IMG/VR virus record: IMGVR_UViG_3300048023_000163
Location: 1-33,004 of that record
Reading direction: 5' to 3' (one strand)
DNA: 33,004 nucleotides
Source of the DNA: a virus
Both the position numbers and the translations under genes were made by a program. Shown here one piece after another: positions 19,578 to 27,289 of this stretch (its first letter is position 1; each line of letters opens with the position of its first letter). Below the pieces are notes generated by a model. That model was not told the DNA's origin. It saw nothing but the letters and a program-made list of their open reading frames with translations, and searched no databases.

Positions 19578-21749
19578 TTATACAAAATAAGTAATTGTTG
19601 CGAACAAATCAGCAGATCCTGAGGTAAAATCTTGCACCTTTATCTGAACATCTGCCGAATTATCTACGGTCTGTCGTAGAGTTAAGTAAGACGAATTTGA
19701 TGTTGAAGAACATACAATACCGCAACAATTTGCGTCCAAGTCAGCCCTATCTAAACGTAACGAACCTTGAGACTGCCCCGTAGCACCGCTTCCTGCTACA
19801 AACGGAAGACCACGAATAAAAATATTATTAGCGCCTGTCATCCCAGTTGTGTCTATGTCTTCGATTTTTATAACAACAACTACTTGTCTACCTATCTTGG
19901 TGTAAAAACCTTCTGCGGTTGTAGCTGTTCCTGTGTTTCCACCGGAAGACGCATCAGCAATAACAGGAGTAAACGTCCCTTCTTCGTAGTCATCTAGCGT
20001 GTTTGCCGCCGCATAAGTGCCGACAGCGGTGCCTAGTGTTATGCCGTTGGGGACGATTAGGTACCCGCTAGAGTTGATCCGCATGCGTTCTGTAGCTGTA
20101 GAACTTCCGTCCCAATGAGCAAACTGCATAGCTTGACCATCAGGTACAGAAAAATCACCAGTGCCACCATCAGCTAAAAAAGAAGGCAATGCATCTGAGC
20201 TTACTGAATGTACCTTTGCAGTAGGAGAATCCGTACCGATACCTACTTTGCCTGAATTTGTAATACGCATCCACTCATTTTCAATAACACGGTCATTGTC
20301 ATTTAGCTTTTCGCCAAAGGCCAAAGCATCGGCTTGGTCTACGGTTATAAAATGAGTATTAACATCAGCAATTAAATCTACATCAAATGCTATAAACTTA
20401 TCGTTACTGCCTGCCGCACCTGCCAATATTAATTGAGTAGCGTCTTGCGTAACATGAACGCCTGCTTGTGGGGCGGTATTTCCAATACCTAACGACTCCG
20501 CAGAAGCATCCCAATAAAACTTATCATCCGTACCAGTGTCCTCACGGAACGAAATATCGCCCGTAGCATGGTCTATAGCTATGCGTGTTTGAGATGTGGT
20601 TCCGACATCGTCGGTGCTTTGGATCTGAAGTGTACCGCCCGTGTTTCTAAACCTAGTGTTTACATCGGTTGTGTCAGACTCAAAAAGTTCAATACGTGGA
20701 GTTGCTCCCCCAATTACGGCTTTAGTGTTTAAAGAAACATCATCAGCAGTCAGTGTGCCACTTACGTCGACGCCTGTGGAGCTGGTGGCTAGTCTTTCTG
20801 CGGCGGCATAATATAGCGTTGTTGCGTTTGGAGCTGATTTAAAAATTATATTATCTGATACATCTCTAAATTGAATGTTTGAGCCGTTTGATTTAAGAAT
20901 CAAGTTTCCTGAACCTGCGTCCTCAACATAACTGCTAGTGCCATCGTGATAAATCTGTAGGTCAGAGCCAGCACCAAAGACAGCCTTAGAGTTGTCTGCA
21001 AACTTCAGGTCTTCATCACTAGCCAGCCATTGAAGTTTTGGAGTCGTGCCAGTGTCTTCGTAGAATTTAATGTCGCCGTTATCAGCAAAAGAAGCACGTT
21101 TAATAGTTGAAACACCATCAGAACTTGTTGCAATGTTTACGCTTCTAGCCGCACTTGTTCTAGGCTGTATTACTAAATGGCCTGCCAACGAAAATATATC
21201 TGAACCACCAGATCCTGTACGATATATTGATGGCTCTGTAGTTGTAGCAAAAGCATTAATACCTTGTCCTGCAATGCCAAGTTTTCCACCAGATAAATCG
21301 CCAATAGTTGCATCACCTTTAACAGTCAAACCATCACTTGTAACTGTGCCGGTTACGTCGATGTTACCTGTGCCAGTAATATTATTACCGTTAAGATCAA
21401 GAGTGCCGCCTAACTGTGGCGTAGAGTCTTCTACAACTTCATTAGTTGCCGCAACAGTAGTATCGACGTACGCTTTTACAGACTGCTGTGTAGGAACTAA
21501 TGTTGCACTGTCGGATGCCATGTTGTCTTCATCGACAAAAGCAGTGACGTTGATAGATCCATCAGAAATAGTTTCAAAGGTCAGGGTTCCGGTAAACGTA
21601 GGCCCTGCTATGTCACTCTTAGTTGCAATAGCAGTAGAGATTGCATCGAACTCTGTCTCGAATTCAGCGCCTTTAATAATCTTGCCGCTGTCCCCAGAGG
21701 GTAACGAATCTTTAGCCGCAAAATCTGTGGTCTTAGTGTAGTTAGACAT
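19578..21749 (-). CDS. Tail fibre / receptor-binding protein, 723 aa
   Basis: The N-terminus (MSNYTKTTDFAAKDSLPSGD, GKIIKGAEFETEFDAISTAI) is the typical anchoring module of marine podovirus tail fibres. It is followed by a beta-repeat shaft (GGTLDLNGNNITGTGNIDVT, TLTADDVSLNTKAVIGGATP, several SxDGVxTIKRA/FxED-TG steps). Repeats with G-T-L-x-N and FREDTGTDDKFYWDAS are characteristic of trimeric fibres. The C-terminal ~110 residues (DDYEEGTFTPVIADASSG) start with the common (L)DDYEEGTFTP motif of phage fibre and spike heads and end in a beta domain that probably binds the receptor. The preceding gene downstream of the promoter is the capsid protein, separated by a strong terminator. Confidence 0.85.
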   Translation of the reverse strand: MSNYTKTTDFAAKDSLPSGDSGKIIKGAEFETEFDAISTAIATKSDIAGPTFTGTLTFETISDGSINVTAFVDEDNMASDSATLVPTQQSVKAYVDTTVAATNEVVEDSTPQLGGTLDLNGNNITGTGNIDVTGTVTSDGLTVKGDATIGDLSGGKLGIAGQGINAFATTTEPSIYRTGSGGSDIFSLAGHLVIQPRTSAARSVNIATSSDGVSTIKRASFADNGDIKFYEDTGTTPKLQWLASDEDLKFADNSKAVFGAGSDLQIYHDGTSSYVEDAGSGNLILKSNGSNIQFRDVSDNIIFKSAPNATTLYYAAAERLATSSTGVDVSGTLTADDVSLNTKAVIGGATPRIELFESDTTDVNTRFRNTGGTLQIQSTDDVGTTSQTRIAIDHATGDISFREDTGTDDKFYWDASAESLGIGNTAPQAGVHVTQDATQLILAGAAGSNDKFIAFDVDLIADVNTHFITVDQADALAFGEKLNDNDRVIENEWMRITNSGKVGIGTDSPTAKVHSVSSDALPSFLADGGTGDFSVPDGQAMQFAHWDGSSTATERMRINSSGYLIVPNGITLGTAVGTYAAANTLDDYEEGTFTPVIADASSGGNTGTATTAEGFYTKIGRQVVVVIKIEDIDTTGMTGANNIFIRGLPFVAGSGATGQSQGSLRLDRADLDANCCGIVCSSTSNSSYLTLRQTVDNSADVQIKVQDFTSGSADLFATITYFV

Positions 21750-21783
21750 CTGAGGTTCCTATGCAAATGGGATACAAAGAAAA

Positions 21784-21799
21784 GCCCCCCGAAGGGGGC
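21784..21799 (-). terminator. Strong UUCG-loop terminator after the capsid gene
   Basis: On the - strand GCCCCC, UUCG tetraloop, GGGGGC is followed by TTTTCTTT. It lies 9 bp beyond the capsid stop at 21809. The GC-only stem with an extra-stable UUCG loop is a classic intrinsic terminator and probably sets capsid mRNA above fibre mRNA. Confidence 0.85.
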
Positions 21800-21808
21800 C
21801 AGGCATCA

Positions 21809-22783
21809 TTACTCAGCGACTGCGAGTACGAAACCAGCTTCAGGACGATATACCTGAATACCGTACAGACAATCAGCCGTGTACAGAGTCGAGAGGTATT
21901 CCTGCTTGTACTGAGTCTGCGAGCGAACTGCTTGCTGTTCTGCCATAACGATAGCGTCAGAGTGGAACAAAAGAGCCGCACGAGTATCAGCCGCTCCAGC
22001 TGTGTTGTCTCCCGCCGCTTCGATAGTACGGCAGTTAGCTGAAACGTATACGTCTACACCGTAGAGGTTACCAATCAAGCCAGAGTTAACAGCTTGGCCC
22101 GATACGAAGTCAGAAGACACGTAACGGTCGATACCCATGATGGTGTTACGAACAGAAGGTGGGATGATGAGTGAACGTCCGTCCATAGGTACGTTGTTGT
22201 CATCAAGCTTCTGAATCATGTCGCGGAAGAACGCATCGGTAAATACGTCAGCAGGAACGATAGTGTCGTCAGTGTACTGAGTAGTTGTACCGCCGTCGTT
22301 GAAGAAACAGCCAGTGTGCTGGTAATCAGTTTCTGCTGGGCTGAATACAACAGCACCACCATCACCAAAACCAGTACCTGCCGCGTGGAGATCGTTATCA
22401 ATCTGCACGGCAAGCGCATAACCAGCATCTTCAGTATAGAACTGACGGAGGCTAGAAAGTGCCTGAACTTCTACGATGTCTTCAATTAGACGTGAGTATT
22501 CGAAGTGACGGTCGATATCAACAGTCAATTCGCCTTCGGTGTTTGCGATGATTGTTACCGCAGTGTCAGCCGCTTTCGCATTCGCATCACCACGTACGGG
22601 CTTAGGAATGTGAAGCTTGTCGCCTTTCTTACCTGACATAGCAAGCTTTTTAACAAGCGGAGCCATCTTCAGGTTCTTTTGGTAAGCGGCAATAATTTCA
22701 TCACTCCAGATTTCTGGAATAAAAGTGCTCGCTTCCGTTTTCGCAGTATTACCGCCTGCGCCGGGGTATGTTGCAGTAGCCAT
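21809..22783 (-). CDS. Major capsid protein
   Basis: The 324-residue protein starts MATATYPGAGGNTAKTEAST, then FIPEIWSDEIIAAYQKNL. It continues KGDKLHIPKPVRGDAN, ...DIDRHFEYSRLIEDIVEVQA and ends with QAVRSQTQYKQEYLSTLYTA, then DCLYGIQVYRPEAG. The N-arm, the E-loop-like segment with HIPKP and a P-domain helix fit podovirus HK97-fold capsid proteins. The C-terminal GIQVYRPEAG motif is typical of T7-like marine capsids. It follows the scaffold gene (17 bp) and precedes a strong terminator. No protease or delta-domain is seen. Confidence 0.9.
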   Translation of the reverse strand: MATATYPGAGGNTAKTEASTFIPEIWSDEIIAAYQKNLKMAPLVKKLAMSGKKGDKLHIPKPVRGDANAKAADTAVTIIANTEGELTVDIDRHFEYSRLIEDIVEVQALSSLRQFYTEDAGYALAVQIDNDLHAAGTGFGDGGAVVFSPAETDYQHTGCFFNDGGTTTQYTDDTIVPADVFTDAFFRDMIQKLDDNNVPMDGRSLIIPPSVRNTIMGIDRYVSSDFVSGQAVNSGLIGNLYGVDVYVSANCRTIEAAGDNTAGAADTRAALLFHSDAIVMAEQQAVRSQTQYKQEYLSTLYTADCLYGIQVYRPEAGFVLAVAE

Positions 22784-22800
22784 GTCAATCTCCTATTGGA

Positions 22801-23616
22801 TTATCTGACTCGACCCTCTGCGTATGCTTGCAGGATTTCACCTGACAAGGATTGGTAACGCGCGGGGTCATCGTTCATTAGTTTAATAATGTCGGCCCTG
22901 CGATATATTTTCTTTGTGGAACTCTCGGCGCTACCCTTGGCTTTACCTGTATTAGCCGCCCTCAGTTGTTGCTTACGCACCTGTTTTTCAACATTAGCGG
23001 TTTGCTGTGCCACTACTTTTCTTTCTTTCCAAAGAGAAAATAGCTCGTCAGCCGCGTCAGCATTGTACTGTTGGTCAGCCTCTACAAATAATTGAGTCCG
23101 GATTTTGGATGCTTTGATCCACTCTGCAAACTTAGGATCGCCAAGAATTGTTTGCATATCTGGGTGTTTGTTACCCAGAGACGATAACGCCGCTTGTTTC
23201 CTATAGTCTTCAGTGTATTTCGCCGCCTCCCTAATCTTAGGATGGTTCTCAATTGCCCTATTAACAGCGCCTTGAGGATCCGTAAAGTAATCAATATCAC
23301 TCTCAGGTTCGACAATTTGCTCAGGTGCTTGCGGTGGTGTTTGATTGCTAATGTAATCATCCACTACCTTACGAAGCTCACCGACTTCAGAAGAGTGTCG
23401 ACTCATCACCTTTTCAACTTCTTGGTGCATCTGAACAACGTCTTTCAGAGATTTACCACGGTAACGCTCTGGAATATCGTTATCAGTGTCTTGCTCTACT
23501 GAGTCTTGAGGTTGCTCAACAGCCTCTTTAGGCTCCTGAATCTCGTTTACTTCAGTTTCAACGTTGTCCACATTCTCCTCTTCGAGGTGGGGATCAACCA
23601 TTGTTGCTCGTGACAT
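22801..23616 (-). CDS. Capsid scaffolding protein
   Basis: The 271-residue protein starts with GGAG-supported MSRATMVDPHLEEE (another Met at 6 is possible). Residues 1-50 are very acidic, then PERYRGKSLKDVVQMHQEVE, a long helical centre and a basic C-terminus (KKIYRRADIIKLMNDDPARY). Acidic N-terminus, PERYRGKSxxD motif and basic helix-turn-helix-like end match gp9-type scaffolds, whose C-terminus binds capsid subunits. It lies just before the capsid gene. Confidence 0.85.
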   Translation of the reverse strand: MSRATMVDPHLEEENVDNVETEVNEIQEPKEAVEQPQDSVEQDTDNDIPERYRGKSLKDVVQMHQEVEKVMSRHSSEVGELRKVVDDYISNQTPPQAPEQIVEPESDIDYFTDPQGAVNRAIENHPKIREAAKYTEDYRKQAALSSLGNKHPDMQTILGDPKFAEWIKASKIRTQLFVEADQQYNADAADELFSLWKERKVVAQQTANVEKQVRKQQLRAANTGKAKGSAESSTKKIYRRADIIKLMNDDPARYQSLSGEILQAYAEGRVR

Positions 23617-23617
23617 A

Positions 23618-23851
23618 TTAAACTCCGTCAGTTGGAGATTTACGTTTCCTGCCAGCGGCTTCGTGTTCCCGTACCCATTTCATATGACGCCCTGGAAAGT
23701 CTCCAGAATGCCCATCGAGTACGCACTTAGGCGCCGACAGCATCTTAGTAGCAGTCAAGCCACAGTCGCACCTACTGACTGTCTCTCCACTGCGTACCAT
23801 CTTTTCAAATATACAACCGCAATCACAGCGAAAGTCATATATTTTATACAT
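23618..23851 (-). CDS. FmdB-like zinc ribbon protein, 77 aa
   Basis: MYKIYDFRCDCGCIFEKMV gives the first Cys knuckle, and SRCDCGLTATKMLSAP the second. The C-terminal tail reads LDGHSGDFPGRHMKWVREHE. This whole layout is a recurrent phage family of FmdB-type zinc ribbons sited between portal and scaffold genes. Function is unproven; a role in late gene control or assembly has been suggested only by context. It overlaps the next gene upstream by 8 bp. Confidence 0.7.
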   Translation of the reverse strand: MYKIYDFRCDCGCIFEKMVRSGETVSRCDCGLTATKMLSAPKCVLDGHSGDFPGRHMKWVREHEAAGRKRKSPTDGV

Positions 23852-24098
23852 CTAGCTCTTCCTGAGCTTCCGCCTCGGCTTGGTCTCGCGCCGCAGAAAT
23901 CGTTCCCTCAAGGTTGATAACTGTAGCTAATGCGGCAACTTGGCCTTTGCGATAAAACAATTCTTCCTGATCTTTGACGGTTTGAAGGTCTGCTAGCTGT
24001 TTAGCGTTGCTACCTAGCTCTTCAATCAACTGTTTAAAACCCGGATGGTTAAACAATGTATTGTAGTTGTCAAAGTACTCCTCAAGTTCAGGTGTCAT
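23844..24098 (-). CDS. Small acidic helical protein, 84 aa
   Basis: MTPELEEYFDNYNTLFNHPG, then FKQLIEELGSNAKQLADLQT and a C-terminal acidic helix (ARDQAEAEAQEELDV). The F-x3-HPGFKQLIEEL phrase is common in small proteins before podovirus scaffold genes. It is the first gene of the capsid unit (candidate promoter at 24128-24156). It is of unknown function, probably a morphogenesis factor. Confidence 0.6.
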   Translation of the reverse strand: MTPELEEYFDNYNTLFNHPGFKQLIEELGSNAKQLADLQTVKDQEELFYRKGQVAALATVINLEGTISAARDQAEAEAQEELDV

Positions 24099-24127
24099 AT
24101 CTCATTCTCTTTTTGGTTGATTTGTGC

Positions 24128-24156
24128 GTTTTAGCATGGTTTTTAAAAAATGTCAG
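24128..24156 (-). promoter_or_regulatory. Candidate internal promoter for the capsid unit
   Basis: On the - strand CTGACA (24156-24151), a 17-nt spacer and TAAAAC (24133-24128) predict a start near 24121, 23 bp before the ATG at 24098. It overlaps the stop of the basic protein at 24153. With the terminator at 21784 it would bound a transcript for zinc ribbon, scaffold and capsid. Confidence 0.4.
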
Positions 24157-24443
24157 GCATTTCTCGTAGTTTTTCTGCGCTTGCCTGATGCCGTCACAGC
24201 ATGAGCAATACGCTTTGGCCCAGTCTTGCGACTAGCTGATGACTTCTTTTCAGCTTTTGTCATCTTAGCCGCTACTGCTTTAGGGCGACAAGAAGGGTAA
24301 GGACGCTCGCTTTTTTTGGCAGATTTACGACCACAAGGCTTACCTGTTTTAACGTCTACCCACTCTTCCTTAAACCATTTAGTTAAACCGCCAGAAGGTT
24401 TTTTTTTAACAACCCGCCGACGGCTTTGATTTGGTTTAGGCAT
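24153..24443 (-). CDS. DUF5872-like basic protein, 96 aa
   Basis: The core GGLTKWFKEEWVDVKTGKPC, then GRKSAKK...RPYPSCRP, is the DUF5872 pattern. The C-terminal ~40 residues are a Lys/Arg/Ser-rich, disordered tail (KMTKAEKKSSASRKTGPKRI). The pair of cysteines and high charge suggest nucleic-acid contact. The start overlaps the end of the 56-aa gene by 8 bp. The family occurs in marine phages and large viruses; no function is established. Confidence 0.75.
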   Translation of the reverse strand: MPKPNQSRRRVVKKKPSGGLTKWFKEEWVDVKTGKPCGRKSAKKSERPYPSCRPKAVAAKMTKAEKKSSASRKTGPKRIAHAVTASGKRRKTTRNA

Positions 24444-24606
24444 AAGTACCGCCTCTACGCTGATACTCTTTAGTTAGCCAAGCAGAAGCATAAGCACTAG
24501 GCCAAACCTTGTACTTTTTTTTAGCCTCCGCTTTAACGCGAGCATATAAAGCCTTGTTTTTAGGAACGGGCTTTTTGCTGGCTGACTTTTTCTTTTTAGT
24601 AGCCAT
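24436..24606 (-). CDS. Small basic protein (KxKYKVWPSAYAS family), 56 aa
   Basis: ATG at 24606 gives MATKKKKSASKKPVPKNKAL, then YARVKAEAKKKYKVWPSAYA, then SAWLTKEYQRRGGTYA. The KxK-WPSAYAxxWLxxEYxxRGG motif recurs beside DUF5872 in marine phages. It is very basic, likely DNA- or RNA-binding or packaged in the virion. It overlaps its neighbours at both ends. Confidence 0.75.
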   Translation of the reverse strand: MATKKKKSASKKPVPKNKALYARVKAEAKKKYKVWPSAYASAWLTKEYQRRGGTYA

Positions 24607-24643
24607 AAGGCTTTTTTACTTTCTTTTTCTTTTTGCCGGGCAT
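24596..24643 (-). CDS. 15-residue lysine-rich peptide gene
   Basis: ATG at 24643, after AAGGAGAGT, starts MPGKKKKKVKKPYGY and then stops. The ribosome binding site is one of the strongest in the window, and the stop overlaps the next ATG by 11 bp. It may be a real micropeptide or a leader that drives translation of the next gene. Similar MPGKK-type peptides occur in marine phages as far as I recall. Confidence 0.5.
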   Translation of the reverse strand: MPGKKKKKVKKPYGY

Positions 24644-24658
24644 AAGACTCTCCTTAGA

Positions 24659-24841
24659 TTACTTGCCAACCATCATAAAGCTATAGGAATCCATTTTGCC
24701 AACGTCTTCCTGATTATCTTTTGAATCGTACTTTGTAGGAATGCCTTGTTTCTGCATTTCTTTAACACGCCTCTTGGAGGTCTCACACATAGAGTAATAC
24801 TCAGTAGGCGTATAGCTAACTGTATGATCTTTGCTTTTCAT
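24659..24841 (-). CDS. Small phage protein of unknown function, 60 aa
   Basis: MKSKDHTVSYTPTEYYSMCE, then TSKRRVKEMQKQGIPTKYDS, ending YSFMMVGK. It overlaps the stop of the preceding gene (ATGA at 24838-24841). It is highly polar, and its C-terminus is mildly hydrophobic. No family is recognised; it belongs to the run of small proteins between portal and scaffold. Confidence 0.5.
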   Translation of the reverse strand: MKSKDHTVSYTPTEYYSMCETSKRRVKEMQKQGIPTKYDSKDNQEDVGKMDSYSFMMVGK

Positions 24842-24990
24842 TTTTTGCCTCCATGAACTTTTTGAACTGCAAAATCTGCTGACTTAGTTGCACCCTTGTG
24901 CGGCTTGTAACCACCCGTAGGGTCTTTCATCAACTTATACTCTTTACCAGATTTCATCCAGTGGTAACCATCAGGTGCTTTAACTTTCAT
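24838..24990 (-). CDS. Small Lys/Gly-rich protein, 50 aa
   Basis: The frame is open from 25122, but the part before 24990 lies inside the next gene. The ATG at 24990, 4 nt after the stop of that gene, starts the part that looks coding: MKVKAPDGYHWMKSGKEYKL, then MKDPTGGYKPHKGATKSADF. The repeated DGYHW/GGYKPHKG phrases are typical of small phage proteins next to the portal. The ribosome binding site is poor; translation may be coupled to the gene upstream. Confidence 0.55.
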   Translation of the reverse strand: MKVKAPDGYHWMKSGKEYKLMKDPTGGYKPHKGATKSADFAVQKVHGGKK

Positions 24991-24994
24991 ACCA

Positions 24995-25279
24995 TTACCA
25001 TTTAACCTTGTTGGCCCAATATGCGGCAGAACACTTACCTTTTGCAATATTCTTTGCATGACGGGCTTTGAATGATTTTCGCCTGGCCTTTTCTTTGGCA
25101 GTTGTTGGATTTTTGCCAGCACCGCTTACGCCTTGCTGACCAAAACGAATTGTCCTAATCGAACCATCTTCGCATTTTGCAACGACAACATGCGATTTAG
25201 TGGGATGGCTGGGGGTTTTCTTCGGCTTGTTGTACCCGCTTACGCCTACGCGTGCGAGGCGCGGATCCTTCTTGCTCAT
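24995..25279 (-). CDS. Conserved basic phage protein, 94 aa
   Basis: MSKKDPRLARVGVSGYNKPK, then KTPSHPTKSHVVVAKCEDGS, then IRTIRFGQQGVSGAGKNPTT and KARRKSFKARHAKNIAKGK, ending SAAYWANKVKW. The RFGQQGVxGAGKxPxTxKxKARRKSFKARHxxNI motif recurs in marine phages beside the portal or DUF5872 genes. It has a basic helix rich in Arg, suggesting nucleic acid binding, perhaps a DNA-compacting virion protein. Its 5' end is overlapped by the coiled-coil gene at 25197. Confidence 0.75.
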   Translation of the reverse strand: MSKKDPRLARVGVSGYNKPKKTPSHPTKSHVVVAKCEDGSIRTIRFGQQGVSGAGKNPTTAKEKARRKSFKARHAKNIAKGKCSAAYWANKVKW

Positions 25280-25388
25280 TGGTTAAAGCCTCCACCTTGG
25301 CCTGGAGTTCCTGCACTTGGCGTTGGAGTGGCTCCATTTGGCCTTGGAACCTCTGGAATATCATTTGGAGTTCTCTGTCGGTTAACAT
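25197..25388 (-). CDS. Overlapping coiled-coil gene in an alternative frame, 63 aa
   Basis: ATG at 25388, with AAGGA 7 nt upstream, gives MLTDRELQMIFQRFQGQMEP, then LQRQVQELQAKVEALTNEQE, then a basic tail PRTRRRKRVQQAEENPQ. The middle is a clean coiled coil with hydrophobic residues in a/d spacing. It covers the last 113 bp of the portal and the first 83 bp of the next gene, each in a different frame. The portal end overlapping it is low-complexity Pro/Gly/Thr (PRPNGATPTPSAGTPG), as expected if it yields to a second frame. Confidence 0.45.
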   Translation of the reverse strand: MLTDRELQMIFQRFQGQMEPLQRQVQELQAKVEALTNEQEGSAPRTRRRKRVQQAEENPQPSH

Positions 25389-27288
25389 TCTCTTTTCCTT
25401 TGATTTGCTTCTCTTTAATTAAACGATCGGCAATCTGCATACGACGTTCAAATTCTTTGTCGTCTTGATCGCCTTCACGCAAGTTTCGGGTAACAGCGTT
25501 AATCCTGTCAATCTCTAGCTCTTGCGGAACTACTGCCGCTTCAGCCGCAAGCTTCTGTGCTCTAGCCGCAGACTCTTGCGCCTGTGCAGATAGTGCCGCC
25601 GTTTGAGATTGCTGGAACGCCATCTGCGCCTGCTGGGCTTGTGCCTGCATTTGCTGTGCCTGCGGGTTCGGTTGCATTGCTTGTTGCATTGCCGCAATGA
25701 GTTCCTCACGGTTAGACAGGTTCATGTTGTCTACTACCGATTGGATAAGCGTTGTATACAGAGGAGAGTCTTTGCCCATCGTCTGTAACAACTGTACTAG
25801 CTGAGTAACTTCGTACTCACGAGCAATAATACCCAGAGTACTGCTAGCGTTAAACTTGTAATCTGCAACGGGGTAAGATTCGGGATCAAACTGCATATAC
25901 CTATGCGCGGCCTTCTTAACGAATGGAATCAAGAAAGACTGTTGGAAGTTAATCAATGTACGTTTGTGACGTTTAATCAGCGCACCCAGAGACATGCTAA
26001 TACCTGCCGCCGTAGATTCACCGTTAACCTGCCCTGCAATACCTGCCGAGTCCACTGCGCCTGTAGCCTGTTGAACCATCTGCTGTAACGCACCAGCCTG
26101 CGCAAAAGTAATCTGATTGACCTGACCAAAGTTAAACGGTTGGAGCACCTCTCTTGGATCTCCGTTAGTCAATATCATTTTACCGGGACGTACTTCTGGT
26201 TTAGCGCCACGAGGTAAGCGAGTGGCATCAATAGCCATCATTGGGTGAATAGTTAAACTTAGTGCGTCGATTCTAGCTCGAAGCTCGGTATCAAGCGCTT
26301 TTTGTGAGTTGTAACCTTTTTCGCAAACGCCTCTTCCCCAAAATCGCCCAGGCACTACATCCCACGGGAATGCTACAACCGGACGATCTTGCATCATGTA
26401 AGGGTTGGCTTCTGCCTTAAGAAGAATTCCGCTGTTAGCAATAACAACAATTGCTTCGACATACTTACCTTCTTCTTCAACTTCCTCATCCATTGCGTCA
26501 CTAAGAAGCTCGCGAGGAACAAGTCCGTAGTATTTAGTAAGACGTACTTTGTCGTCGTTGTAGATTGTAATGTCCTGGTCAGGCTCAAGGTCTGTATCAG
26601 ATGCCGCTGGCCCTACGTATTCATCACGATAAACGCCTTGCTCTTGAAGAAGCTCTACTTGGTGACGGCTAACAAACTCATCAATACAAACGCCCAATGC
26701 CTCATCAACACTTGTAGCAACAGGGTCAATCAAGAAGTTTTGAGGAAGTACGGGTCTAAGTTTAACCTTTACTTTGTCTTGGATGTTAACGCCTACTGCC
26801 TGAAGGTCACCGTCCATTAACGGTTGAGTAGCAGGAGACATCTCTTTCATTTCTTCAATAACAACCTCACCAATGCCTGTACCAAATACGGCGGCATTGA
26901 TAAGACATTCCGCAACAGACTTACGGATCATGCAGTCTTCAAAATCTTCGGTAAGTTTGTTTCTTAGGAAAAGAACGTCTTCTTTTGAAGTGTCACCCAT
27001 GTTGTCAGAGACATCAAACCACTTGCCTCGCCCAAACGTTGCTTCTTCTAACTCAGCAACATTGGACTCAACAGCCTGTTGTAAAGCAGGAGAGATAATA
27101 CGGCTACGCTCACTCCGACGCTCGCTATCAGAAGGATCCCAAATCCCACGCCATAGCCGATAGTATTCTTCAAAGCGGTCTTCATAGTTAGATTCATAGT
27201 AATCACGCCAGTTCTCGCACTTTGTTATAACCCAATCCTCTAAGGATTCTTGGATCATTAAAGGATCTTGTTCGTACAGGTCGCTCAT
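25276..27288 (-). CDS. Portal protein (head-tail connector)
   Basis: The 670-residue protein reads MSDLYEQDPLMIQESLEDWV, then NWRDYYESNYEDRFEEYYRLWRG in the N-terminal wing. It continues with RIISPALQQAVESNVAELEE, a stem (AAVFGTGIGEVVIEEMKE) and ...VAFPWDVVPGRFWGRGVCEK. GVCEKxYxxQKALDxELRARIDAL fits the conserved podovirus portal clip/stem region. Residues ~530-600 are Gln/Ala-rich helix (QAQQMQAQAQQAQMAFQQSQ), typical of the barrel. The C-terminal 40 residues are Pro/Gly-rich and overlap the coiled-coil gene. It lies immediately after the large terminase, as expected. Confidence 0.85.
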   Translation of the reverse strand: MSDLYEQDPLMIQESLEDWVITKCENWRDYYESNYEDRFEEYYRLWRGIWDPSDSERRSERSRIISPALQQAVESNVAELEEATFGRGKWFDVSDNMGDTSKEDVLFLRNKLTEDFEDCMIRKSVAECLINAAVFGTGIGEVVIEEMKEMSPATQPLMDGDLQAVGVNIQDKVKVKLRPVLPQNFLIDPVATSVDEALGVCIDEFVSRHQVELLQEQGVYRDEYVGPAASDTDLEPDQDITIYNDDKVRLTKYYGLVPRELLSDAMDEEVEEEGKYVEAIVVIANSGILLKAEANPYMMQDRPVVAFPWDVVPGRFWGRGVCEKGYNSQKALDTELRARIDALSLTIHPMMAIDATRLPRGAKPEVRPGKMILTNGDPREVLQPFNFGQVNQITFAQAGALQQMVQQATGAVDSAGIAGQVNGESTAAGISMSLGALIKRHKRTLINFQQSFLIPFVKKAAHRYMQFDPESYPVADYKFNASSTLGIIAREYEVTQLVQLLQTMGKDSPLYTTLIQSVVDNMNLSNREELIAAMQQAMQPNPQAQQMQAQAQQAQMAFQQSQTAALSAQAQESAARAQKLAAEAAVVPQELEIDRINAVTRNLREGDQDDKEFERRMQIADRLIKEKQIKGKENVNRQRTPNDIPEVPRPNGATPTPSAGTPGQGGGFNQ

Positions 27289-27289
27289 A

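Noticed and set aside
21070-21741. 223-aa + strand frame opposite the tail fibre
   Set aside because: It is low-complexity and antisense to a fibre gene with a known N-terminal module.
12683-21749. Diversity-generating retroelement acting on a fibre gene
   Set aside because: No reverse transcriptase and no template/variable repeat pair was seen in the window.
26389-26820. 143-aa + strand frame opposite the portal
   Set aside because: It is Asn/Cys-rich with no ribosome binding site, and the opposite strand is a clear portal gene.
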